Below, piece by piece: positions 8,480 to 17,285 of a DNA stretch of 64,000 bases (position 1 is its first letter; each line of letters opens with the position of its first letter). A program made the translations under genes and the position numbers. The notes under the pieces are model-generated. The model did not search any database. It saw nothing but the letters and a program-made list of their open reading frames with translations, and was not told where the DNA came from. The DNA comes from Candidatus Aramenus sp. CH1 (lineage in GTDB: Archaea > Thermoproteota > Thermoprotei_A > Sulfolobales > Sulfolobaceae), in NCBI GenBank assembly GCA_022678445.1, contig JALBWU010000001.1, forward strand, positions 232,221 through 296,220, written 5' to 3'.

Positions 8480-10540
8480 GTGATCCAAGAACACCTTCCT
8501 ATAATAACTGGAAGGTCCACTTACATAGACGACATAAATCCCAAGAACGCCGTCTTCCTCCAAGTGATTAGGTCGCCGATCGCGAGGGGCAGGGTGCTCA
8601 AGGTAAGTAGACCGGAGAGGGCACTCCTCACGCTCACTTGGGAGGACGTGAAGGCATACATGCCGGTGGTGGGCGACACAGCTCTTCTCAAGCAGTCTAG
8701 GGTAGCCAAGATGCCAGTGCTCGCCGACGGTAGAGTCAACTTCGTCGGTCAGCCAGTCATGGCGGTGATTACTGAGGACCGGTACTCCCTTGAGGACCTA
8801 GCCGAGGAGACCCAGGTCGAGTACGAGGAAATGAGGGCAATAGTGGACGTAGAGGAGGCAATTAACGCCGAGCCGATCCACGAGGGGCTGGATTCCAACG
8901 TTTCCGTGGACCAGATCCTCAGTGGTGGTGACCTCTCTCTCAAGGAAAAAGCTGACGTAGTGGTGAGCAGGAAGATAAAGCAGAGCAGGGTAGTGTCAAA
9001 CCCAATGGAGACTAAAGGTTGCGTGTGCTGGTGGAACAACAACACCTTGAACGTCTACGCGTCCACCCAAGCTCCATTTAGGGTAAAGAACGACTTGAGG
9101 GAAGTACTGGGCATACTCCCTGAGAGGATAAACGTTTACTCGGCCCCAAACGTCGGGGGAGGCTTTGGGAACAAGTCCGGAGGCTACCCTGAGTACGTGC
9201 TTGGTGCTTTGGCTTCACTTAAGCTGAGGAGGCCAGTGAAGTGGGTGGAGACGAGGAGCGAGTTCCTAGTCAACGCCCAGTCCCTCGGCAGGGGAGAGGT
9301 CTCCGACGTGAGGCTCTACGCCAAGAAGGACGGCACTATCTTGGGGATGGAGGGAACTATAATAGCTAACATAGGTGCTTACGACTACGGCATAAACTAC
9401 AATACGCCCATGTTCGTGGCCAGGCTAGCAAATGGCCCCTACAAGCTTAAGTTCGCTAAGGTGAGGGCAATGTCGGTCTTTACCAACACCCCTCCCATGG
9501 GCTTTTACAGGGGGGCAGGGAGACCAGAAGCAGCGTTAATCCACGAAACTTTGGTGGAGGACCTAGCTGAGGAACTTGGGATGGACCCTGTCGAGATAAG
9601 AAGGAAAAACTTGGTTGACGACTCTGGGTACGTAACGCCACTAGGAAACAAGCTGGACCCAGCCGGGTACAGAGAGGTACTGGACAAGGCCGAGAAGTAC
9701 TACAGGAAGGCCAAGGAGGTCCACAAAGGCGATAACGTTGGGGTATCTATAGTAGCTTTCACTGAGATAGTCAGAGTCTCCCCAGGGGAGTTGGCGAGGG
9801 CCGTGGTTAGGCAAGGCAAGGTAGTCTTCTACGTGGGAGGGCTAGGTTCCCACGGGCAGGCTTACTCCACGGTATTCAGGAAGGTGGTCTCGGAGACCTT
9901 AGGGATAAGCGAAGACAAGGTGGAAGTAATAACGGGGACTACGGAAGGAGTAAAGGAGGGAATAGGGAGCTTCGGCTCCAGGGGAGGGAGTGTGGGGAGC
10001 TCCGCCGTGATCGCCACGGCCCTAGAGCTCTCCAAGAGGATTGACGTCCGCCACTTGGAGAGGTACGAGGGAGTCGAGGTGGAGGTGTTCTACAGGACGG
10101 ACGACATCTTCGCGCCTGGAGCTCACGTGGCGGTAGTGGAGGTGGACAAGGAGACCGGCTTCGCCAAAGTCCTCGAGTACTACGCAGTGGAGGACGTTGG
10201 TAGAGTGCTCTCGCTAGAGGAGGTGGAGGGGCAAGTAATTGGCGGAGTGTTGCAGGGGGCCTCCCAAGTGATCATGGAGGCCATGAGATACGACGAGAGA
10301 GGGATACCTCTATGCAGTTCTATAGCCGACTGCGGTGTCCCAACTGCAGTGGAGTCTGTGAGGAGGATCGAAAACGAGGTCGTGGAGTTTCCCTCTGGGC
10401 TACTCTCCAAGAGCAGGGGGGTAGGGGAGTCTGGGACCACGGGAGCGCTCCCAGCGGTACTAATAGCGTTGGAACGCGCTACACGCAGGAAGTTCCACGA
10501 GCTCCCAGTTTTCCCAGAGGAAATAGCCGGGAAAAACTAA
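8480..10540 (+). CDS. Xanthine dehydrogenase/aldehyde oxidase family, molybdopterin-binding large subunit
   Basis: About 686 residues from GTG 8480 (a frame from 8432 adds 16 residues that do not look conserved). Family marks: PIITGRSTYIDDI near the start, FVGQPVMAVI, the cofactor loop SAPNVGGGFGNKSGGY, GFYRGAGRPEAA, GGLGSHGQAY, FGSRGGSVGSSAV, and the catalytic GVGESG with Glu at about 650. The enzyme would be a molybdenum or tungsten hydroxylase such as glyceraldehyde or aldehyde oxidoreductase. The FAD (medium) and 2Fe-2S (small) subunits usually found beside it are absent here, so they must come from elsewhere or the enzyme works differently. Slightly short for the family (about 700-780). 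Confidence 0.88.
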   Translation: MIQEHLPIITGRSTYIDDINPKNAVFLQVIRSPIARGRVLKVSRPERALLTLTWEDVKAYMPVVGDTALLKQSRVAKMPVLADGRVNFVGQPVMAVITEDRYSLEDLAEETQVEYEEMRAIVDVEEAINAEPIHEGLDSNVSVDQILSGGDLSLKEKADVVVSRKIKQSRVVSNPMETKGCVCWWNNNTLNVYASTQAPFRVKNDLREVLGILPERINVYSAPNVGGGFGNKSGGYPEYVLGALASLKLRRPVKWVETRSEFLVNAQSLGRGEVSDVRLYAKKDGTILGMEGTIIANIGAYDYGINYNTPMFVARLANGPYKLKFAKVRAMSVFTNTPPMGFYRGAGRPEAALIHETLVEDLAEELGMDPVEIRRKNLVDDSGYVTPLGNKLDPAGYREVLDKAEKYYRKAKEVHKGDNVGVSIVAFTEIVRVSPGELARAVVRQGKVVFYVGGLGSHGQAYSTVFRKVVSETLGISEDKVEVITGTTEGVKEGIGSFGSRGGSVGSSAVIATALELSKRIDVRHLERYEGVEVEVFYRTDDIFAPGAHVAVVEVDKETGFAKVLEYYAVEDVGRVLSLEEVEGQVIGGVLQGASQVIMEAMRYDERGIPLCSSIADCGVPTAVESVRRIENEVVEFPSGLLSKSRGVGESGTTGALPAVLIALERATRRKFHELPVFPEEIAGKN

Positions 10541-10597
10541 AACAGTTGATTATATTCAGGAGATAAGGTTTTTTATTCTTTTCCGCAACTATTTCTT

Positions 10598-11074
10598 ATG
10601 CCAAGGGAACTCACTCCCCTCGAGCAGTTACAGCTACTTGTCCCGGGGTACAGGGGGTACAAGGTCAAGGACTTAATAAGGCAGGACGACTTCCTGGTGA
10701 GGCAATCAACTGTCTCCAAGCTCCAGGCTGCTATAAACAACTTAGAAGCGCTGGAATCACAGATAGCCTCCTCGAACCCATTCTCGCCCCTACTGAAGAG
10801 GATCGAGTTCGTCGTCTCTAAGATGAGGACGCTAATAGGGCAGGTCCTCTCAGCCCAAGGTGGAGGGGCAGACGTATACGCTAGGTACAAGGTGCACGCA
10901 GAACAGCTGGACGAGATAGTTAGCAACGACCTCCAAATGGTTTCGTTGGCTAACCAAGTTGCAAACCTCTCCGCTTCCCTGGACAACTTGGAGCAAATCC
11001 CTCCCTTGCTAGAGCAGATAAGGCAAGTACTCATCTTCAGGGAGAAGCTCTTCCTTCCTCCAGAATATAGATAG
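10598..11074 (+). CDS. Coiled-coil hypothetical protein in SPFH operon
   Basis: The 158-residue protein is almost wholly helical with heptad-like spacing (LQAAINNLEALESQIASS, and LANQVANLSASLDNLEQI), no cysteine and no membrane segment. Family not recognised. It precedes an SPFH gene by 42 bases on the same strand; a peripheral partner or scaffold for that membrane-microdomain protein is an inference from position only. A T-rich TATA-like stretch (ttttttattc, 10568-10577) precedes it. Confidence 0.6.
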   Translation: MPRELTPLEQLQLLVPGYRGYKVKDLIRQDDFLVRQSTVSKLQAAINNLEALESQIASSNPFSPLLKRIEFVVSKMRTLIGQVLSAQGGGADVYARYKVHAEQLDEIVSNDLQMVSLANQVANLSASLDNLEQIPPLLEQIRQVLIFREKLFLPPEYR

Positions 11075-11116
11075 AAATCTTTTTATCTTTACTTAGCATA
11101 ATAATTATGAACATTC

Positions 11117-12052
11117 ATGTCTATTCAATTTAGAGGTCAAGTTATTTCCACAGAACTGGAGAACGGAACCTCCTACATGTCACAGGACACGATAGTTTTT
11201 AGGTACCCAAAGGAGAACATAACCTCCAAGTCCCTCATCATTGTTCAGCCCACAGAGCAGGCAGTGGTCGTGATCCAAGGCCAGATCGCGGCTGTGTTGC
11301 CCCCTGGAACGCACAACGTGCAGTCGCCACAGAACCCGATTTCGTCGTTCCTCTCCAAGTTTAGGTATACTTCCCTACCCTACGATACCGTCGTGTACTT
11401 CGTGTCAACGACTAGGCACGAGGTGAGGGTAGCTGGGGTCAGCCAGACGGACGACCTCGTCCCCTTAGAGTACGAGGTGGCGGTGTACTTCAGGGTGGTG
11501 AACCCAGGGCTCCTTGTCACAAACGTCCAGTTCCACGAGGCGTTCTTCAAGGACGGCAACTTGGCAAACTACATATCTCCAGTAATAGACCAAGAGGTGA
11601 GCCAGATCCTAAACCACGTGAAGCTCACTGAGGTCTTCAAGAAGTTCGCCGACATATCCACTGCAGTAACGGCGGGGCTAAAGACCTTCCTAGGGGAAAT
11701 CGGGGTCGAGCTCATCTCAGTGAGGATAACGAAGCTGATACCCCAAGACCCGGAGCTAAGGAGGATACTACAGCTGAGGGATCTCGGGCTGGAGGTGTAC
11801 GACGCTGTGAGGATGGGGCTAGCTAGGCTGTTGGCGGAGAGCGGCAACCCAGCGAGCGTTAACATGGCCCTAGGTGTACCGTATTTCCCAGCTCTTTCGT
11901 CCATCGTAGTTGGCTACCCGTACTTCCCGTTCTTCGGCGGTGCCCAAGGTCCCTCACAACAGCCCCCAGCTACTGGGGTCAACCTACAACAAGTGTTAAG
12001 GCAAGTCTTCGGAGCGACGTCCGGGGGTGCCCAGAGTGGCTCCTCCCAGTAG
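11117..12052 (+). CDS. SPFH/band 7 domain protein
   Basis: The 311 residues show the SPFH plan: an N-terminal beta region with QPTEQAVVVIQGQIAAVLPPGTH, a central LEYEVAVYFRVVNPG strand pair, then LGEIGVELISVRITKLIPQD followed by a helix. The C-terminus is Gly/Pro/Gln-rich. There is no clear N-terminal transmembrane helix, resembling the YdjI/virion-core type of soluble SPFH proteins. Such proteins form oligomeric rings on membranes. The stop is two bases before the ATG of a small membrane protein, so the three genes 10598-12449 are likely one operon. Confidence 0.75.
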   Translation: MSIQFRGQVISTELENGTSYMSQDTIVFRYPKENITSKSLIIVQPTEQAVVVIQGQIAAVLPPGTHNVQSPQNPISSFLSKFRYTSLPYDTVVYFVSTTRHEVRVAGVSQTDDLVPLEYEVAVYFRVVNPGLLVTNVQFHEAFFKDGNLANYISPVIDQEVSQILNHVKLTEVFKKFADISTAVTAGLKTFLGEIGVELISVRITKLIPQDPELRRILQLRDLGLEVYDAVRMGLARLLAESGNPASVNMALGVPYFPALSSIVVGYPYFPFFGGAQGPSQQPPATGVNLQQVLRQVFGATSGGAQSGSSQ

Positions 12053-12053
12053 G

Positions 12054-12449
12054 ATGTTGGCTTGGAACGTAGCGTCTGCCATTGGCTACTCCTTCATCTT
12101 GACCGTAGTCATGGCGGTCATCTCCTTAATAGTGAAGGCATTTTACCCTCCTACTGCCTTTGAACTCGCTCCAATAATGTCGTTGCTCAAGAGCCCTGCG
12201 TCTGGCGTAGTACAGTTGATAGTCTTGGGCCTCCTGGTCTCCTTCTCCCTACCTGTGGGGAGTAAGGTAGCAGAAGGAAACCTCAAACAAGTGAGGAAGA
12301 TAGCAGTGTACGCAGGGGTCAGCTACTTGGCGTTCTCACTTTTACCCAGTGCCTTCACCACGCCCTATCTTCAGACCACGGTGGGGCTTGTCATAGCCTA
12401 TAACGTGTTGAACGGGGCTTTCTCCGGTACCTTAGCCACTTACTTCTAG
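12054..12449 (+). CDS. Four-helix membrane protein of the SPFH operon
   Basis: ATG 12054 directly follows the SPFH stop (TAGGATG) and is preferred over an upstream frame at 12027 that overlaps the SPFH gene. The 131 residues hold four hydrophobic segments (about 8-32, 48-66, 80-97, 103-125). No known motif. It may be the membrane anchor of the SPFH protein, in the way NfeD-like proteins accompany stomatins, but it does not look like NfeD. Confidence 0.62.
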   Translation: MLAWNVASAIGYSFILTVVMAVISLIVKAFYPPTAFELAPIMSLLKSPASGVVQLIVLGLLVSFSLPVGSKVAEGNLKQVRKIAVYAGVSYLAFSLLPSAFTTPYLQTTVGLVIAYNVLNGAFSGTLATYF

Positions 12450-12468
12450 ATAAAGTTGAAAAAGGAAC

Positions 12469-14085
12469 TTAGCCCATTGGCGGATATCCCTGGGGCATGC
12501 CCTGCTCCTGTCCTTGGGGTTGCTTTGAGGGAGCTGCGGCTATCATGTCGTCTATCTTTATTATAGCCACCGCAGCGTCAGTAGCCCCCTTGATCACTTG
12601 TTCCTTTACCCTTAGCGAATCCAACACGTTGATCTTCGTCATATCCTCCTCCACCCTACCTTTCATAACGTCGATCCCGGCGTTCTTCATGCCCTTGGCG
12701 TGAAGGCTCCTCAAGTCCACCATGGCGTTCACTGGGTCAAGGCCTGCAGTCTCCGCCAGCGTGCTTGCCATCTCCTCTAGGGCGTTAGCGTAGGCCTCTA
12801 AAGCCAGTTGCTCCTTTCCCGGCAAGGTCTTCTGCCTCAACCTCATCGCCAGCTCTTCCTCAAATGCACCTCCTCCTGCGGCAACGTAGGGGTCTATGAG
12901 GACGTTCCTCAGCGAGTTGAGCACGTCGTTAAAGCTCCTCTCCATTTCGTCCATGGCGACGTCTGTGGAGCCCCTTATGAGTACAGTCACGGCCTTAGCC
13001 TCCTTTACTCCCTTCACAAAGATGGCCTTATCCTTCCCCACCTGCCTCTCCTCAACTCTCTTTGCGTAACCTAGGCTCTGGGCGTCAATGTCCCTGTAGG
13101 AGCTCACTATCTTGGCCCCGGTGGCCTTAGCCAACTTCTCTAAGTCGCTCCTGCTGACGTTCTTTATGCCCATTATCTTGTTCTTGGCCAAGAAGTGGAG
13201 GGCGATGTCATCCATGCCCTTCTGCGATATGACCACGTTTGCCCCGGTCTTAGCTATTGCGTCCACCATTGCTTTTACCTGCCTTGCCTGCTCCTCTAAC
13301 GCCTCCTTTATCTGCTCCGGCGAGGTTATGCTCAGCTTTGCTGTGATGTCCCCCTTCTCCACGTCTAGTCCAAAGTCGATGACGGCTATCTTGGCCTCCT
13401 CCACTAACTTGGGCATAGAGGGACTCGGCACCTCCTTATCCAGTACAATGCCCTTGACCAATTCCACGTCGTCAGTGGACTCTCCCCTCTTCTTCACGAA
13501 CTTCACGTTGCTCAAGTCCACGTTGTACTTTTCTCCCTGCTTCTCGGCTATGGAGAACACGGCGTCCATGGCCACGTCTATTACCTTGTCCATGTTGGAG
13601 GCGAAGAACTTGCTCGCCAACGTGGTGAACGCCACGTCCCTCAAGTACTTCCTGTCCTCTGGGTCCACTTGCGTTGCAATCTCCTTGCTCAGGGAGAGGG
13701 CAAGTGCTTCTGCCTTCCTGTAGCCCTCTATGATAGTGTTGGGGTGTACCTTCTGGTCAAGGAGCTTTTCAGCCTGCTCTAGCAGGAATCCAGTGAACAC
13801 AACTGCACTTGTAGTGCCGTCGCCCACCTCTGAGTCCTGGACTTTCGCCGTCTCCACTACCAGCTTAGCCGCCGGGTGGTCTACGTCCATCTCCTTTACT
13901 ATCGTGGCTCCGTCGTTTGTGACTACCACGTCCTGGGTGGACGAGATTAGCATTTTGTCTAGTCCCCTAGGTCCTAGGCTCGACTTGAGCATCTCTGCCA
14001 AGGTCTTTACTGCTATGATGTTGGAGTATATTACGTCGTATCCCGTTTCCCTTCTAGTTCCTTGGCGAAATAGGAAGTTTTCCAT
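12469..14085 (-). CDS. thsC: Thermosome (group II chaperonin) gamma-type subunit
   Basis: The 538 residues have all chaperonin marks: SSLGPRGLDKMLI, VTNDGATIVKEMDVDHPAAK, VGDGTTSAVV (nucleotide site), GGGAFEEELAMRLR, and a Gln/Gly/Pro-rich tail ending GYPPMG. Choice of gamma over alpha or beta rests on the short N-terminus, PEDRKYLRDVAFTTLASKFF and HAKGMKNAGIDVMKGRV with DSLRVKEQVIKGATDAA, which I recall from Sulfolobus gamma subunits. It folds proteins in an ATP-driven double ring with the alpha and beta subunits, which are not in this window. An IS end lies 55 bases upstream of its start. Confidence 0.93.
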   Translation of the reverse strand: MENFLFRQGTRRETGYDVIYSNIIAVKTLAEMLKSSLGPRGLDKMLISSTQDVVVTNDGATIVKEMDVDHPAAKLVVETAKVQDSEVGDGTTSAVVFTGFLLEQAEKLLDQKVHPNTIIEGYRKAEALALSLSKEIATQVDPEDRKYLRDVAFTTLASKFFASNMDKVIDVAMDAVFSIAEKQGEKYNVDLSNVKFVKKRGESTDDVELVKGIVLDKEVPSPSMPKLVEEAKIAVIDFGLDVEKGDITAKLSITSPEQIKEALEEQARQVKAMVDAIAKTGANVVISQKGMDDIALHFLAKNKIMGIKNVSRSDLEKLAKATGAKIVSSYRDIDAQSLGYAKRVEERQVGKDKAIFVKGVKEAKAVTVLIRGSTDVAMDEMERSFNDVLNSLRNVLIDPYVAAGGGAFEEELAMRLRQKTLPGKEQLALEAYANALEEMASTLAETAGLDPVNAMVDLRSLHAKGMKNAGIDVMKGRVEEDMTKINVLDSLRVKEQVIKGATDAAVAIIKIDDMIAAAPSKQPQGQEQGMPQGYPPMG

Positions 14086-14112
14086 TTAACCACTCAGTCC
14101 AATTCTCGTCCA

Positions 14113-14124
14113 CGGTATAAATTA
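14113..14124 (-). promoter_or_regulatory. TATA-like box of the thermosome gene
   Basis: On the minus strand TAATTTATACCG is centred about 33 bases before ATG 14085. The IS right end stops only about 16 bases beyond it, so upstream activator-binding sequence, if any, has been replaced by the element. Confidence 0.5.
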
Positions 14125-14139
14125 GTATCTATAAATTTA

Positions 14140-14290
14140 CTGACCTCCTCCCCACCCTAAAGGGCGAGGGTTCTGCCTAGGTCTAAGGCGTTACTCCCCT
14201 TTATGGGAGTTACTCCGTGATGTGACGAGAAAAGAAAAAGGCTTCTTCAACGCGTTAACAATCTTCTTAACTCCTAGTTTCACAATGTTT
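14140..14290 (-). ncRNA. Possible omega-RNA (reRNA) at the IS right end
   Basis: TnpB elements express a guide RNA that overlaps the 3' end of tnpB and runs through the right end into flanking DNA. Here the right end (C-terminal codons, then GGAGTAACTCCC-type and GCCCTTTAGGG hairpins, ending AGGTCAG) is well kept, and the same block is retained in copy 2. The guide would begin at about 14139, inside the thermosome promoter. No transcript evidence; boundaries are approximate. Confidence 0.4.
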
Positions 14291-15449
14291 AACGCTCCGT
14301 TGACGTCGCTGTGAAGCTTATGGCCAAGAGGACAGTTTACGACTCCCCTAGGCCTTCTCGTTACATTTGCGTTATGGTAAGCGCAAAAACGCGAAGTATT
14401 GTACTCAATCACTAGGTACGTCTTTATGCCGTATTCGTAAAACTTGTTCGCTATAGCGCCAACTTGCGATAAGACCAAATGTTCGCAGTAAACTTGTTAC
14501 CCTTATCTTGAGAGATGAAGTAAGGATATCCCAAATACACTGTTGAAACGCCAAGATTCCACAAATACTTAGCAAGATGAGATGCTAAAGTTCTGTAAAT
14601 GAAGAAGCCTAGGTGAATCTTCGAGAAAATTCTTTCCCTTTCCCTCAGCACTTCTTCCACAGCTTTCACTTCTTGAACCTTCTCTGTCTCACTCTTCAGC
14701 TCGTCGAGTTCGGCGATCTTTTTCTGAAAATAGAAGTAATCGCTCTTAACGAGAGAACCCCTATAAAATAGAACAGTACCGTCCTCAACAACGACAGTAG
14801 CCAACGCGTTTACGCCAAGGTCAATTGACGCAACCTTGTTACCTTTAGGTCTCTCAACTTGAATCTCTCTCCTCAAACCGTGGACGACGAGAGAGTCCTT
14901 CATCGGCTTACGCTTTTCTTAGAAGTGGTTCTGCCAACGTCAACGAAATGTGGGCGTAAAAGTTGTTGCCTTCAACGCGAATCTCCAGTCTACCTTGTAC
15001 TCCAAACCACCTTAACCTACCTTCAAAGGGCATCTTCATTTCCCAATCCTTCAGAGAGATGACGTGCCTTTCTTCGTCGACCTCGTAACGATCTTGCCTA
15101 ACTACTAGGATCAACTTCCTCTTACCGTCTTCCTTCCAATAGCTTGGTGGTGAAACGTGATTAGCAAATGGTAGGTCTTTCCTTTGCTTTAGTAACGAGA
15201 AGAATGATGACCAAGCTTCGTTGTTCTTCTGAAAACAGCTTGAGCGTTAACTCCTAGGACCTTCTTGTACTTCTCGTAATACTTGTACCACGTTTCCTTA
15301 AAGTTGACATTCTTTTCTTGGAAGAATTGCTGTCTATCGTAGTTAGTCTCGTTCCACAGCTTTGCAGTTGCGTCTGCCAACTTCCTCAATTTCCTCTGTT
15401 TACCCACTAGGAAATAGCCTCACGACGATTGTTCTAACGCTTCCCTCAT
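14191..15449 (-). pseudogene. tnpB: Frameshifted tnpB (IS605 OrfB) of copy 1
   Basis: Four fragments tile one TnpB of about 415 residues. N-terminal GKQRKLRKLADATAKLWNE (15407-15189), then frames 15114-14908, 14903-14451 and 14478-14191. RuvC-like residues are visible: SIDLGVNALATVV (first Asp), VIEYNTSRFCAYHN (Glu) and HKLHSDVNGALNI (last Asp), with a CAYH...CPLGH zinc site as in Sulfolobus TnpB. Breaks: a 4-base loss after ATG 15449 relative to copy 3, a GGG-TAA stop near 15406, a shift near 15215 (AVF to QKNNEAWSSFF), one near 14905 and one near 14465. It cannot yield a full protein. Confidence 0.85.
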
Positions 15450-15688
15450 TGCGGGGGTAATCGGCCCCCGCCCCTCATCTTTAGTTCGCCAAAGGAAGCG
15501 CCATAAAAGTAAATTGTTTTCATACTTTAAAACCTTACCCCGCCTTAAAAGGCGAGGTTTGTCTTCTTTTTTTATCAACGAAATATCAATAAGTCTATCT
15601 CGCCGAATCAAACCTCAAGTAAACTTGAGTGAGAGTCGAAGGCAAAGGCTTAAGAAACTTTCTTTACTTCTGGCGAAAAACTTAGTTT

Positions 15689-16513
15689 GTGATCGAAACA
15701 GTTCAGCTGACCAAGGTCTACAGGGACGGGACAGTGGCGCTCGACAATCTCAACTTGACCCTCTCCTCCAAGATATCCTGCGTCATAGGGAGGAACGGAG
15801 CTGGGAAGACGACGTTAATAAGGATACTGTCCACACAGCTCCTGCCCACCAATGGGAGGGCACTCGTCAACGGCTACGACGTCGTCAAGGAGGCGAAGAA
15901 GGTCAGGAAGATAATATGTAGCATACCCCAAGAGGCTGGTACAGCTGGTATGCCCTCACCTCTCGAACACCTCGTGATGTACTTAACTGCAAGGAGCTTC
16001 TCAATTACTGAGGCAATCCAGACGGCGAGAAAGGCATTAAAGGAAATAGGGCTAGGGAAGGTCATGAACAAGCCTACAGATGAACTCTCGGGAGGGATGA
16101 AGAGGAAGGTGTTTGTGGCTATGGCTCTAGCCTCAAATGCGGAAGTGGTCTTCCTGGACGAGCCCACCACAGGCCTCGACCCGGTCTCTAGGCTGGAGGT
16201 GTGGTCTGCGATAAGGTCAATGGACTCTAAAGTGGTTCTGACTACGCATTACATGGAAGAGGCGGAGGCCTTGTGCGAGGAGATAGCAATAATAAACAAC
16301 GGCAAACTAGTTGACAAGGGCTCCCCCTCAGAGCTCCTCGAGTCCCTGAAGGGAAAGGTGAGGGTTGAGGGAGTGGGGGACATAAAGATAGGGAACTTGA
16401 GGATCTCCTACATGAGCCCAGAGGAGGCCAAGTCGTTGGTGGGGAAAGTCACGATAAAGCCGGTTACCCTAGAGGACGTGTTCATAACGAAGGGATTGTA
16501 CATTGAAGATTAG
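15689..16513 (+). CDS. ABC transporter ATP-binding protein (exporter type)
   Basis: The 274 residues begin at GTG 15689. Walker A is [12 protein letters not shown] (about 35-46), the signature is [10 protein letters not shown], Walker B is [13 protein letters not shown], and the switch histidine follows in [13 protein letters not shown]. The short C-terminal extension resembles the CcmA/DrrA drug- or multidrug-exporter class. The partner permease starts 11 bases before its stop. Substrate unknown. Confidence 0.9.
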   Translation: MIETVQLTKVYRDGTVALDNLNLTLSSKISCVIGRNGAGKTTLIRILSTQLLPTNGRALVNGYDVVKEAKKVRKIICSIPQEAGTAGMPSPLEHLVMYLTARSFSITEAIQTARKALKEIGLGKVMNKPTDELSGGMKRKVFVAMALASNAEVVFLDEPTTGLDPVSRLEVWSAIRSMDSKVVLTTHYMEEAEALCEEIAIINNGKLVDKGSPSELLESLKGKVRVEGVGDIKIGNLRISYMSPEEAKSLVGKVTIKPVTLEDVFITKGLYIED

Positions 16514-17225
16514 GTTCGTCCTTGCGTTCTCGTGGTTTTACGGAGTGAGCACCCTAGTGAGGTCGCCAATCTACGTGCTCTCCTACTTGGCGTTACCGCT
16601 ATCCTTGCTGTTCTTCATCTACTTTGTCTCCCACGGAACGCTGACCGACTTTGGGATACTGGGCGGGCTAATCTCGGTGGTGGTGTCTAACTCCCTATCG
16701 CTCATAGGGGACTTCGCTTTCTTCAGGCTGTACTTGAGGTTACAGGACTTGTTGGTGGCAACGGAGATAGGGCCAATGGACTACGTGGCCGGGCTGGCTC
16801 TGGGCAACTTGGTCTACAGCATCCCCGGCATCATCCTGTACGTGATCATAGGTACGCACTTCGGAGTGTTCAACCTAGCTCAACTGCCCGTCATCGCCCT
16901 AGTCCTTCTAGTTCTGCTGAGCTCCAGCACTGGACTCTCCATAACTCTGGCTTCCTTCCTAAAGCACACCAGGCACTCCTGGGGGCTCTCCACCTTTATG
17001 TCCCTCCTCTTTACCCTCCTTCCTCCACTCTACTACCCCTACGTGATACTTCCAAAGCCGATACTTTACGCGCTTTATGCCTCCCCCTCCACTGCGGGGT
17101 CGATTGTACTGCAGGGTTACCTAGGGCTAGCACCCCTAGATCCGTTGGCAGTCTGGGTCTTGACTGTGGAGGGGGTCGCGTTCTCTGCCATTCCCTTTTT
17201 CGCCCTAAGGTGGAGGGAAAAATAG
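16503..17225 (+). CDS. ABC-2 type transporter permease
   Basis: Starts at TTG 16503, overlapping the ATPase gene by 11 bases, so the pair is translationally coupled. The 240 residues contain six hydrophobic segments and the [13 protein letters not shown] loop after the second, typical of ABC-2 permeases (DrrB-like). It should form the membrane channel for the ATPase encoded immediately upstream. Confidence 0.82.
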   Translation: MKIRFVLAFSWFYGVSTLVRSPIYVLSYLALPLSLLFFIYFVSHGTLTDFGILGGLISVVVSNSLSLIGDFAFFRLYLRLQDLLVATEIGPMDYVAGLALGNLVYSIPGIILYVIIGTHFGVFNLAQLPVIALVLLVLLSSSTGLSITLASFLKHTRHSWGLSTFMSLLFTLLPPLYYPYVILPKPILYALYASPSTAGSIVLQGYLGLAPLDPLAVWVLTVEGVAFSAIPFFALRWREK

Positions 17226-17285
17226 TGAAGAGAAAGGACAGGGACCACTTGAGTACACGAGAGAGGGATGCTAGGGAAAAACGCT

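Larger units (their letters stand above)
14140..15573 (-). mobile_element. IS200/IS605-family element (tnpB-type), degenerate copy 1
   Basis: A 1.43-kb element bearing a decayed tnpB on the minus strand. The left end starts after TTGAT (15578-15574) and contains a palindrome, CCTCGCCTTTTAAGGCGGGG, near 15535-15560. The right end finishes at AGGTCAG (about 14140) and contains an inverted repeat (GCCCTTTAGGG). Copies 2 (37309-37507) and 3 (63684 on) share both or one of these ends. There is no target-site duplication, as expected for this family, and no tnpA, so mobility would have needed help in trans. Confidence 0.8.

Noticed and set aside
13112..13723. 203-codon plus-strand frame inside the thermosome gene
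   Set aside because: It is antisense to a fully conserved chaperonin and is Ser/Thr/Ala-rich with no family likeness; a shadow frame.
15420..15611. 63-codon minus frame across the left end of IS copy 1
   Set aside because: It reads through the terminal palindrome, and the ATG near its end is out of frame by a 4-base loss relative to copy 3; not a gene.
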